Positions 1-12,957 of a stretch of DNA of 64,000 nt are shown here, piece after piece (the first letter of the stretch is position 1; every line of letters starts with the position of its first letter). The notes beneath the pieces are model-generated. The model was not told the DNA's origin. It did no database searches and saw nothing but the letters and a program-made list of their open reading frames with translations. The position numbers and the translations under genes were made by a program. The DNA is from Marisa cornuarietis. Lineage: Eukaryota > Mollusca > Gastropoda > Architaenioglossa > Ampullariidae. The stretch covers positions 682,001-746,000 of the forward strand of contig SMMW01000022.1 in the NCBI GenBank assembly GCA_004794655.1, in the 5' to 3' direction.

Positions 1-49
1 GTCTGGCGTCGCGCTTGAGTACGCAGTAGAAGACGAAAATGAACAATCC
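1..49 (-). CDS. Adhesion GPCR exon 24 (partial): end of TM7
   Basis: The exon opens after a CCAAG acceptor and reads [16 protein letters not shown] in phase 0, completing [13 protein letters not shown], the family's TM7 end. It runs off the window edge; the C-terminal tail and 3' UTR are not seen. Confidence 0.88.
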
Positions 50-1299
50 CTTGGAACACACGAAACGTTTTCTTATTATCTCAGTGCCAAACAATGCCCA
101 TAATATTTCCATTCAGAAACTCACAAATCACTTTTAGCTTCTCGCGTGGGAACAGGTGCAGGACATACTTGTGGAAAATTTGAGTCAAATATGCTTTCAT
201 CGATATGACTGAGGATGTCTGTATGAAACTGTCGGATTCTTGATTCTTTATTTAATAACGCTCGGGCTTTTACGTGAGCGTTCGTGTCTCTTGCTTGCAT
301 GCATAAAAATGTCCAGAAATGAGGGAAAGCCATAGAGTAGGTTAACGAATAGAATAGGCTACACTGAACTATTGTTATTTCCACAGGTGTTACAACATTC
401 AATCATTCAATAATAATAATAATAATAATGAAGATTTATATAGCGCCTTTCCAAAAATTTGCTCAGAATGCTTTACATAAATCATTCATAGACTTAATCA
501 TCAACAATCATGCACCCATATTTGCAGATAACAGACACGCTTACTCCTACAACATACACTCATACATAAAGTAAATGCAGACAAGTTATGCACGCTCATG
601 GTCAGGACAGGGTCACAGTGAAGTCGCCGTTCGGAAAAGATGTGACTTAAGTTTGGACTTAAAGGTGGTAAAAGAATCAGAATGTCGAAGGCTGATGGGT
701 AATCCGTTTCAAGTTGATGGGGCTTGGTAGGAGAGAAACCTTTGTCCATACGTCATTGTCTCAGCTAATGGCATCTTGGTGTCAGAAGATGAGCGAAGAT
801 ATATGAGGGTATAGAAGTATAAAAGTGACCAGAAGAAAAACGGAGCCTCAGCTCTAGCCTCGTCGGCTGTCATGTATATACGTGTCATCTCAAGGATGAC
901 TGTGATTCACCGTGAATGTTCACCGCCAGTCATCACTATAAACCAAACACGTCATGAGTACACTTAGGAATAAATTATCTATCAAATGTACTCATCCATA
1001 CACATGCTGCTTTACCTGCAGGGAATTGAAAATTGCGAACAGGTAGTAGAAGGGCACGCTGGCCAAGTCGATGGCAAAGACGGCGAAGATCCAGGTGAGA
1101 CCCAGCAGGATGACGACACCCACCGCACCACGCAAGCGCTGGATCGTAGAGAAAGAGTCGGACTTGGTCAGAGCGCGCTGGGCCACGCCCATGAGCTGCC
1201 AGACGACGAGGGCGAAGGCCGTGAAGTTGATGGCCATGACGACACACACGGGGGCCACGAAGGCCACATAGAAGCCGATACCCTGCAGCCAGCAACTAC

Positions 1300-1387
<88 letters not shown>

Positions 1388-4300
1388 CAATGAAATGGAA
1401 AGAGCAGATACTTTGAGAACATTTTGCAAAGAAGTTCCAAAGAGGAGAAAGTAGAGCGGACACCGAGAGATCGAAGCATAGAAGTTATGAAGAGAGTGGA
1501 AAGAGCGGAGACTGAGAACATGAGAGAGTGGTGTGTGGTAGTGTGTGGGGGGGGAGGGGACATGAGAGATGAGGCAGCTTACATGATCTCCATCCTGATG
1601 GTCTTTGCTAGGCCCACTATACTTTGGAATATTCAGGAGAGTAAACTACTTTAGGCGGAGATGGGGAAAGGGACAGCACTCTTTGTTACAAAACGGGTTT
1701 GGTAAGAGCTTTTAATGTGAGGTAAGAGGCAAAACTGACAAAGTTGCCAGAGCACTGTTCAGATGTGTGCAGTAACACACAGGCAGCAGACTCGACAAAT
1801 CACCACATACGCATTCACCCACGCGAACAAGTATTTCTCACATGCAAAAAATTGCCAGGTGAAAAACACATTATACTTACATGCCACTTTCTAGTCTTGC
1901 GTAGTTGTCTGTCTTGTTCACAATCAGTGTTAACATCACGATGACCAGTGGTATGCCTGATGGGAGACGGGGAAAATCATCATCATCATCGTCATCGTCG
2001 TCGTCGTTAATTTATATCCCTGATAAGTCCCCTGCTGACAGTCTTCCCGTTTCACCCTTATTGTTATCATTTTTCTCTTTTGATCGGAGCCTCTGAATTA
2101 CAATTTTCTTTCTCCTCCATCTTTCTCTCATTCCCTCTCCGTTTTGTGAAACTTTTAATGTAGTAAATGCGCATACATACATCCAGAAACAAATAGAGAG
2201 AAGGACGGGCTATACAATCGTGCTGCCGGGTTCTATATTTAGGTGTAAATTTTCCCTCCCTCCTTAACCAGAAACAGTTTTTCCCCACGTCACTGTACAT
2301 CCGTCTGCTTCATGTGCCCGGCAGCACGAGGTTTGGGCGTACTGACCCCATCCGACGAGGCAACACTTGAGCAGAAAGCAGGTGAAGTAGGTCTTGAAGA
2401 CGCGTACTAGGGCCAGGTACATGTAGAAGGCCTCTACGGCCATCCAGCATATCCCAGAAAGCAACGCAAAGTGTAGAAGTGCTGCCACCGCCTGCACAAG
2501 ACCGCGCATGACGTCATTACAAATTTTAGAGTCGGTAACGCTAATTCTAACAAATCACAACCAATTGGAAAAACACGACTCCACTCCCACGTTTCAAGTT
2601 CGAAGTCTTTCTTTTAAAGAAAAAAAAGGGAAGAAAGACAAAGGGAAGAGATAAAACAATAGGGAAATAGGAACAATAATTTTCACCCGTAATAAAAATA
2701 GAATAGGAAAGAAATTAAGGAAATGTGACGAAAGGAAATAAATAGAGGAAAAGAGGGAAAAAATAGGTAAGAAAGAAAGTAGCTAAAAGGGACAAGAAGA
2801 AAATAATAAAGAAAGGAAGGAACATAAAGAAATGAAAGAACAGCAAAGGAAGGAAGAAAGAAAAAAGGGAAAAATCAAATTAATAGAAGGAAAGAAGAAA
2901 CAAAGGAGTAAACTAAAAAATGAAAAAAGAATGAAGAAACGACGAAAGAAAAAAAGGAAAGAACTAAAAAAAAAAAAGAACGAAAAGGAGAAAGAAACAA
3001 ACAAAGAAAGGAGAAATAAAAAAAAAGAAACAATAAAAGGTAGAAAGAAAGGAACAAAGAAATATGAAAAGGAAGAAACCAAAAAACACATCGTGCATGA
3101 TAAGCACTTACTTTACAGGCCACCTCGTTGTTAAAAGTGTAATCCTGCATACCCGCCACAAACACCAGATTGGACAGCAGTAAAGCTGCACAAAGGTTGA
3201 TCAAAATCCGGGATGGGTTGTCTCGCCTCAGCTTCCTGTACAGGCCAAGCTGTTGTTTTATATCGTACGATGATTTGTCACGAGTGAGTGCATTTGAAAA
3301 GAGTCTCGGTTACAAAATATTATCATTACGAACTCACTGTATAAATTATAAATTAGAAACCTGAAAGCGATATTCTTATTAATTGAACTCTTACGAATAA
3401 TATGCAGACAAAATCTTAATATTAAGTGAAAATAGTGTTCTATGTATTATCTCGAGGGTTGTCAGCAAAGGTTTTTTTTAGAAGATAATCATACCAGACT
3501 TTAAAAAAAATCCACATTATCTCTCTCTTTCTCGCTCTCACACACATCCTTATAAATCGTTCTTGTTATCCACTGAAGAAGAACTTTTTAAGGACTGTAA
3601 ATATTCTTACATGTCTGAAAAAGAAATAAAAACGGCTGCAAAGGTGTGAGTAGCTGTTACAGAAGATGTCACTCAACTCAATCCAAGTAAGTAAAATACG
3701 ACTCGGTTACAGTCGTCGTAACACAAAGGAAAAGTAGACGTCACACGTCAGCACAGGACACAAGAGTACGTAACAACAGGTCCACAATGGAGCACATCTG
3801 TAGGTCAGCTTATAGGTGCGGGTATAGCTGACACGCGGATAAACATCCGCACACACAAGCACTGCTAGCACGGACTTGTATTACTGGACTGCTTGCAGAC
3901 GATTTTTTTCAGTGAAGTCATAGAACGAGGCTGGTTACGAAATAGCTTCCGGTTTATTCACATTCATTGTTAAGGCTCGCCGAGACTACCAGCGGAGAAC
4001 TGCGCAAGAGGCTCAGTGTTGGTCTCGGCAGACAAACAGCAGTCCACCTATACACGTCCGTGCTGCTAGTACATAGCTGTATGTCCTTCACTGTTAAAGA
4101 TACGTCACTCAATGTCGGTAGTTTGAGTGAGACGCTGCCCGGTGAGTTTCGTCACAATGCAAATGAAATACGAATGCTATTCAACGGAGCCGACGAGACT
4201 ATAAAGCTGCAAATCTAGCACACAGCTGTACGTACACCCAGGGCACAGCTGCCAGTCAACACAGAGCTGCATATCAACGCACACAGCCGCGAAGCGTGGC

Positions 4301-7300
4301 ACACAGTTGCACGTCCAGCGTTCAGCTGCATCTTAATACACAGCTCTTTAAGACAGCTGTATGTCAACACACAGCTGCGTGTCAGCGTCAAGCACAGTTT
4401 CATCAATTTCACATATTTTTCAATCACACATGTACTGCAGAGAACTCAGGAATTTGCTAATTGCTAGAAAAACATAGCCAGTTATGTATTAATATAAAGG
4501 CTAATGATTAAATTTTATTGTTATTATTACTACAAACATGGTGCATAAGCTTATTGTATGGTCATCCACAGACGCAATCGTAAATAGTTACCCCCGCTTT
4601 TCTTCGGATTTCTGCTACCTGTGACACATTTATTATCACAGTCCACACACTAAGTTCAACAGACAGTAACTCGGGGCTAAGCAACCTGGTTGACGAACAT
4701 TTCAAACCCAAGAACACCCAGACCAGCCTATGTTCGTAACGTTCGTAATTAGAGAAGAAAGACATTTTGAAGAAAAGGAATCCTTGCTCAGATAAAGGAT
4801 TTTATTGGAGACACTGCCGTCCGCCAGTCCAGTTCCAAGACATGAAAATGTAGAGCAGAAGCACATGCTTTTAGGTTGCCTCCTAAGTCCCCTTAGGCCC
4901 AGGTTAGCGGCACGTCACCATCCCCCAGGTTAGTCCCATGCTTCGTGTACGTAACCTGTCTCATGTTAGACGTTTATAGTTTTCTGCTAGACCTACGTCA
5001 TCCGTCATATGTTGAACGTGCATCACCTGTCTCAGCATAATAGTCCTATTGTATGTCACTGGTCTTACAAACGCTTCTTGTTACGATGTTAATCTCATGT
5101 TAGCCTTAAGTCGAAAGTCTTTCTCTTGTTACAACATTTACATGCAGTGGTCTGAAAACAACGACAAAGAAAAAACTACAACCGACAACACTAGAGGAGA
5201 GTTGTACTACATCGCTGAGCTAAGACCTCTTCCCAACACAGAAATTTCTCTTAAACATTCGTGATTCTTTTAGACCAGAAGCTTTTGACGACAGATGCGA
5301 GAAATTCTCTGCGGTTGATTGTGCAATATACGGTAGTATCATGTGTTACGTAGGGTTGTATGAAAGAATACGTAGTTTTAGCAACATTATGACGTGCATG
5401 CAAAGACTTGCAAATTTTTTTTTTAAATATCTTCTCAATTTAAAGCTGTTGTGGTAGTGGATCGAAATGACTGCGGTGTGAGATTGATTGTAGGGCTTTG
5501 ACAAGACGAAATGTCTCAACTAGAAGGTTAAGAGAAGAAACAACACATGCATCCAAGCGCACATACAAGCTGGAAAGAAGGAAGAAATAAATGAAGGAAT
5601 CAAAATTCAAGAATGGACTAAGGCTTTACCCACACTACCACAATACGGTAAAATAAAACACACAATGAAATATGAACGGACGGGTCAGTTTGTAGGATAA
5701 TGATTAGAAGAGGACCATTAAAGTGAAAGCGATTAGTGAACTTGGCAACTCTCCACAAAAGTCAACAGACGACTGGACACTACGTCAGCATTACATCAAA
5801 GGCTTCTTTTAACCCGGCACCAGCAACGTTACTGCCATGGCATGCATCTTGCAATGCCGAAACTTTACCCGCTGTAGTCGCCCTCTGACCCCGACTCACT
5901 GCTTCCGCCTCGTGACGCCAAGGGACTAAGGGTCAAATATCATCATATCATCACAGACGCCCAAATGAGGTCATAGTAATATCAATGCACAAACAGAAAA
6001 CACAACCACTTCACAGACTAGCACCCTAGTTCATTATCTTGCCCATTCATCGTCATCGCCACGGACCAATCCTCACCATTCATTTACCCCCACTCAACAC
6101 ATCTTTCGAAATCTTGGGAGAAAAAGACTCACCAGCCAAAAGCCTTTCATCACCCACCTATTATTGCCGTCATATCCTTTCAAAACTCACAGCTCAGTTT
6201 TATTTTATAACTGTTACATTAGAAAGACTATCGGAAACATTTTATACAACTGACGTCCCCTGGGAAAGCTTGCATTCGGGGCGAGTTGACCCTCAGTAAA
6301 TTATGGACACGGTAATGAGACAGGAAGGCTTACCATGCTAACCCAACCCAGATTCTTTAAAAGAGGTTGGACAGTACGACTGCCAATGTACAAAGTGGGC
6401 ACAATGTTCTACATAAGTACTACGCTAGGTATTTTAGGAGATGGATCATTGTGATTTTAAGAGGGTACTCCACTAATGAAACAAAAGACCAGTTATTACA
6501 ATAATTCATATAAATTAGTATTAAATACAGCTATAGCTAATTTTACTAAATATTCTTCTTGAAAATCAGGTATGACGACTTACAACCGGGGAAACACCAA
6601 GGGACGCGAGAGTCAATAGAAGGGAGGTAACTAAGCGGAAATTGTTCTCACCTAAACAGAAGGTAGGTCAGCAGCGTGAGAGTTAGTGCTAGCAGAGAAA
6701 TCCCACAGCCAGCGTACGAAATGATAGACAACGCCTTCTTATCAGCCGCACTCAGCTGACTGCCGGTGCTGTAAACGTCCTGCATTTATAGAAATACCAC
6801 ATCAAGAGTTATCCCTCACCTCCCGGGCCTTCATTTTTAGTGCGCATGCGTAAATGATGCAAAATTAACGCACAGGCATATGTAAACTTGCTCAACAGCA
6901 TTAGCAACAACCCTAATAATAATAATGATTGACAAAAATGGAGGTCTCTAGTGGATACTTTATGTACCACCTAGGTAGGAAGATCACTAAGTAAATAGAA
7001 ATAATTTTATTAACAGCACGCTTTTAAGGCATCATACATGCATGCATACATAATATTGATTAAAAAAAGTATAGTAAATGTTATCCCAATACCTCACGGT
7101 GGTTGGGTAGTGAGGTGTTCGAGCCCTCACTTTTCTCAAGACCAGTTTTCCCCTGAGGGCAGGGTTCATCTTTTGTAACTCGCTGTCTTACCTTCCACAA
7201 CCCTTCACAGAGTCACGTGCCCATTTCGCAGCTGGGTCGACTAGAGGAAAATTCGGGCTGCCCAACGTGGGTATTGAACCAGATAGTGTGCTTGCCTGCG

Positions 7301-10300
7301 GGTTCAGACAATGTGGCTCGAATTGCTAGGCTACCCACTTTCCCATACTGTGAGTACAATGGCCTAAATGTTTGTGTTTCCTGCAGCGGTGAGACTCACC
7401 ATCAGCAGCGCGAAGTTGGTCATGTGATAGCAGGCGCAGGTGGTGTAGTTGTCGGAGCTGAGATCTTTTAGGAACTCGCAGCCCTCCCAAGACCATTCGC
7501 CGCTCTTGTCGTCTGGTTTCCAGAACACGCAACTACGACTGCCCGACCACTGCAACACCGCCGACAGCAGGTCAGATGTTCGTATCGTACTCTGTGTGTA
7601 TGTGCGTATGTATGTGTGTATGTGTGTATCAAGCGACAGTCGGACGGACAGATGGACAACTCGTCTCTTTTTGTGTGCGTATTTCATGGAAAAGAGAGTA
7701 AGAGAGGGTAGAAAGATGAACAGTCTCTTAGTGAGCGCAGACCCAGGCAGACAGATAAATCACTCAGTTAGGCAAAGAGTAGACAGATGAACTAGTCAGG
7801 CAAATAGCCGGAAGACAAACCAGTCGGGCAGACAGAAGACAGATAAACCAGTCAGGCAGTCGGTAGACAGAGACAGTAGAACCAGTCAGGCAGTCGGTAG
7901 ACAGATAAATCAGTCAGGCAGACAATTGACAGAGACAGATTAACCAGATGGATAGAAGGAAAAAAAACGAGAAGACTGAAGAACAAAGAAATGGACACAG
8001 TGAGAAAGTTACTAAACATACGGCGAGAAAGACTCGAGAAAAGACAGACAGACAAACAAACAAACGAGACGAGCAGCTAATGAGCTATTCGAAGCTACTT
8101 ACATTGCTAATGTGAGTGAAGGTGAGGTATAAGGGCTCCGTCAAATCCTTTACAGAGGTGTTGACAACGCTCGCGGCCATGACAATACTGTTGATGTGAG
8201 CGTTGGATGTCCTGTTAGACGTGTTGTCATGTTTTCCGCTCTTTTCCACAGCCTGATTTCCAAACCAACACACACACAACACACAACACACACACACACG
8301 TCCGGGTAAATGTTCAGCCCTCCAAGCAAATATCGATCAAAATAATGAAAAAGGTATTTAAATAATATGAAGCGTCTGAACGATAAACTATATGAACAAA
8401 CCTGAACAAACCCTCTGATCTGATGAATAAATTATATGAACAAATGAACCTAGAGAAGAATCTATTCTAACAAAGGAATGCACCATTTGAACCAACAAGA
8501 AGATCGTGTATCAGTGGTGATAGCGCTGTTGCCCTGGTGACTGACCTGGAACAGGACGGGTGAGCTGAACAGCGACAGTGCTATGCGGCTAGTGCTGTTC
8601 ATCGACCTCAACAGGCTAGGCGGCAGATAGACCCTGTTAGTTCCTTGAGGTGTAGAAGTGGTGTATTCTGTCAAAAACACCTGATGGCCACAAAAACACG
8701 TAACAGAAAAAACAAGTGGCAAACAGTTAGACACCCAGGAATGAGAGAACAGAGACACAGAAAAATAGATAGCCAGATGAACATTAGAAACAGGACAACA
8801 TGGACAAACTGATAGATTAGATTAGAAAGACATTAGAAAGAAGATATACAGACAAATAACATAGACAAACAAGTAGATATCCAAGCATTAGAAAGAAGAA
8901 ATATTAAAGACAGACAACATCGACACAAATGACTTTGGAAATAGGATAGATATTTAGATAGACAACCAGACATTACATAGGTATACAGACAAACACCCAG
9001 GCATTGAAACATTTGAGGTCCCCTAGCTGACAGACAGACAGCTGAAGTCTTGGTGAACACGAAATGATGATGACCGTGTCTTTCATTGGCCGACACGCAC
9101 GCACGCACGCACACACACACACACACACACACATCCCAGCCAACACCCTTCACATGAAAGAGAGAGAAAAGAGTGAGAATTTCTCCCAGTGCCGCAGAAT
9201 GGCGGACCTTCTCGTCGTGAAACTGGTTGTCGGAGTCTTTTTCTGCCACCAGAACGAGGCCAGGGAACGTTGTTGGCTCAGCGAGCGTTGCCAAGACCAT
9301 CAGGTTAGGGGTCGTAACTTTCAACGACCCGTCCGTCAAGGGCGCGTTCGCACTAATCTCTTCCACGGCTTTGAGGATCCTGTCGAGGAAAAGCAAAAAC
9401 AAAACTCGCAGGTAAAAGGTCGTCTGCTTTGAACGGCTGGGTGACATGCCCGATACCACACTCTACTCGCCTGTAGGGTTGCGACTCCATGATGCCAATG
9501 ACGAAAAACTCTCCTAATCAGTCACAACAATTATTACCTTTAATGATCCCCAAGGTAATCGAGGTTATGGTAAAAGATGATGATTAAAAAAATAAAGCAT
9601 CAATCTAACCAGACTCAAACTTTTAAACTCTAAAGCGGCAGTCAAACATAGAAGAATGTGTCCCTGTCCTCGCTACTTGCTTAAAAGCAGCACAGCCCCT
9701 GCCACGTCACAGCAAAGCAGGGGGTTGTCTAACCTTTCAGGAATTCTGGATTCCTCCTGGGCAACTTGCAACTGCGACTCATTCACCGTGAGAAGAGTGC
9801 TGAGGACGTTGACCACAGCCTGCAGGCTCGTGTTTACCGTCAGGGCACTGCCTTCTGCCAAGCTGCTTTCTAGCGTGTTCACCACGAGCAGCAGCTCCTG
9901 TGACGTCATGTTTCCGTGACCTCTCGTCACCGCATCCAGCTGCTCCAGCAGGCCATGGACCGTTTCTGTAAACGACAAGTGGAGGGGATCTGATCAAGGT
10001 CGAGACGGACAGCTGAGGGAAGAGACGCAACAAGTACATTCGGAAAACAGTTCTGTATACCGTCAGCGTTAAAGCTAAAGGCTATGCCACACGGGCTTTG
10101 GTAAACACTGTTTTCTTTTAAAACAGCCTCGGTTTTCCGGATTCCCGTGTGGCATATCCCCAGGCCGCGTTCGGAAACCGTTTGGGGAAACTGCTTTTCT
10201 CGGTGTTTGCGGTTTTAGAACTTTTTTATGTTGGAGATCGGTTTTGCAAAATGGCCACCAAAGCCACAGGCCCGCTTGGAAATTAAAATGAGGAAAATAC

Positions 10301-12924
10301 CTGCTATTTAATGCCATTGCAAAACATGAATGAAGATCCTTCGGCCTCACATCACTTACTGCTGAGACCGACATTGACGCCAGTAGAATTTTTAACAGAT
10401 CCTCGCACAAAAACGAAACCAGTGCTCTTCACGTCCTCTAATATCTCAAAGGTACGTCGCAACCACGTTTGTTGACATCGTTTACGTCAGCTGCGCCTAT
10501 CCGCGCTTTGAGTGCTTCTGGCAGACTGCAAGGTAAACATCGTACTGGCCACTTGGTGGAACAAACCTGCTTATTTAAAGTATCGCAGCATTGCTCGACA
10601 CTTTTACTTTCATTTTGTCCTACATTTTGGACCAGAAACATTAACTTTTTCTCAATGATGCCATGAGACGTTCTTCAAAGCATGTCTGGCGCAAAGCATG
10701 ACCACATGAATAACAACATGGCAGGCTGTTACTGGTCGCGTTCGCTGGGCTCACATTTTAACAGGCTAGCAACTGCTGAGCATCTTGTCAGGCACTTTGG
10801 TCACGTGACTTGCCGCGCTAGCTGGATCTGACATTCTGCCACGCTGGCAGCCGTTTGGCGGACCTCCCTTACTAGCAGGTCTATAGGTTCTATGCTGGCA
10901 CAAATCTTTGTCCCGGTATCCACGATAGTCATGCCCAGAGGAATTGGACTGAGGTCGACCTTGCAATTCTAGTGCTCTGAAAACATTATGGGATTCTAGA
11001 GCTCTGTACACATGCAATGCTGGGGCTGAAATAATTGGTGAGACCAGATGAAGACAAGTTCAGTATTTATATTTACGCACCTGTAGTGTATTAGCTTCTC
11101 GTTCATACATTACAACAGAAAAACATTATTTTGGCCAGAATCAGGCGTTGTAAAGGACATGTTAATACGACCTTTGTGAGAAATTTCGCAGGGAACAGCT
11201 GGCGCCGGAAATATTAGCCAACAATAACACTAGCAACAACAGCTTCTTTTCTAGCAAAGCCAATCTGACTCAGGAAGAGTTGTTACCAATTTTTAGGGTA
11301 AAAGTTCGTACTAAAGGAAGCATGTTGCCTGGTGGCTGCTTGACCAGTAGTCACTTTTTGACAAACTCACCTGAGCTGATCGTCACATTCTGTAGTTTGT
11401 CCAGTTCTCCTGCCCTTATCATCTGACAGTTCTGAAGCTTGAGCTCATCCCATCTGGCAATGTCATAGTTTCCCATCCCACTTTGGACAAAGGAAAAAAT
11501 GTAATTTTTCAAATCTGTTTAGAGCTTTAACGTTAAGGATATCATTTTCCATATTCTTCATAGTCATCGGTGATCGGCAGGACAAACTAAAATCGTGAAG
11601 CAATGTTACTTTAGCAACAATTTTATATTCAAAAAATACAAATATTGTAAAAATACTACAGATAGGTGACACTCACTTTCCCAGATTCATCATATGCAAA
11701 ATAAACTGCAGTGGTAGGTGTTTTTAATAAGGAGTCAGTAGGAAAGGAGTTCACTCAATAATATGTCTTAATCTTTCATTTCTGGTGCAAGTCAGCACAT
11801 GTCGGTGGTGAGTGTCAAGTTAATTCAGCACTTCTCACAACACACGAGTGATTTCGCACCATTTATAACCATCTTACCTAATATTTACAATCAACTGCTT
11901 TGCTTTAGGGCTAAGATTTTGGTCTGCCTTCATGATGTTTGAAATAGCCAATTGAACAGTAAATGAAATTTAAATAATAAATAAAAACAATAAATGGCTA
12001 ATAAATAAAAGCTGTAGACAGTTTAATGAATTGTAGAGTTACACGATATCTCCCGTGGGCTATAAGACTTCAACTGCCTGATGTATTTTAGACAGATCGG
12101 CCGAGAGAGAGAGAGAGAAAGGTATGTTCAGTATCCACTATGGTTGAAAAATTGCGAAAGCCCATTGCATCCCCTGTATATAAAAGTCATGTAGATGATC
12201 AGGTATCGAGAACACTACAGAAGAAGCTAGATTTCATTTTTAAAGAAAACTTTTCGAATGAAAGAATTTTATAAATTTGAGGTACGTACATTGATGATCA
12301 TGTTCTGTGGGCAAGACGCGCTGTCGCGTGTTAATTTATGTTAATTTGTTAGTTTGTTCCACTAGGGCGCAATTTCTCAAATTAAGTAGTATGTCTATAA
12401 AATGTAATAATGCCAAAGAGGCTGCTTAAAAATAGATAAGACTTTTAACTGTCCAAAAACTGTCAAAGAAAACCGGACAAAGAACAAGTCCTACCATCTT
12501 CGTGTAGCGAAGCTATTTGCGGATGAGTCTTCATCTGGAGACTTGCAGGGGACACGAGCAACCACACCATGGTTCGTCTCTGGCCACAGCAACTCGTGAC
12601 CAAGAAAAGTGGAGATTTCCGCTGGACACAGAACTGGAGAACAAGCATCAGGTTTTTTAACTGGTCATCAGTACAGTGTCAGTTTGTGAGGCGACTAGAT
12701 GCAAGCCTGATGTGAAAAAATTGCTCTGGGAGGGTTTCGAGAAAAAGATAAGGAACATGTTAAAGAGTGTTTTAGCCCCGTCTTACTTCAAGATACGAGC
12801 TGTAAACCTAATTGTAGCCTTCAGGACCAGGAAAAGTGAAAGGTCACTTAAGGCATACGTGGAGGCAAATAACAATACATACATACATACATACATACAT
12901 ACATACATACATACATACATACAT

Positions 12925-12957
<33 letters not shown>

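Larger units (their letters stand above)
3236..6651. other. Receptor intron 19 (3.4 kb)
   Basis: Between TM1 and TM2 exons. It holds the CACGGAC MITE (3869-4062) and a degenerate 18-bp tandem repeat (4215-4390). The rest is A/T-rich, with only short open frames and no recognisable exon. Confidence 0.7.

Noticed and set aside
1583..1607. A 25-bp exon-like piece between the TM4 and TM5 exons (AG acceptor, GTAAGC donor)
   Set aside because: Exon 22 joins exon 23 directly in phase to give the conserved SGICWL loop-2 motif; adding the 25 bp breaks the frame.
2783..3134. Open frames of about 100 codons, Lys/Glu- or Phe/Ser-rich
   Set aside because: They come from purine-rich low-complexity DNA inside a receptor intron.
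11371..11452. Alternative CCAG acceptor for receptor exon 13
   Set aside because: Joining there after exon 12 creates a TGA stop and drops an HRM cysteine; the upstream CCAAAG acceptor keeps frame.
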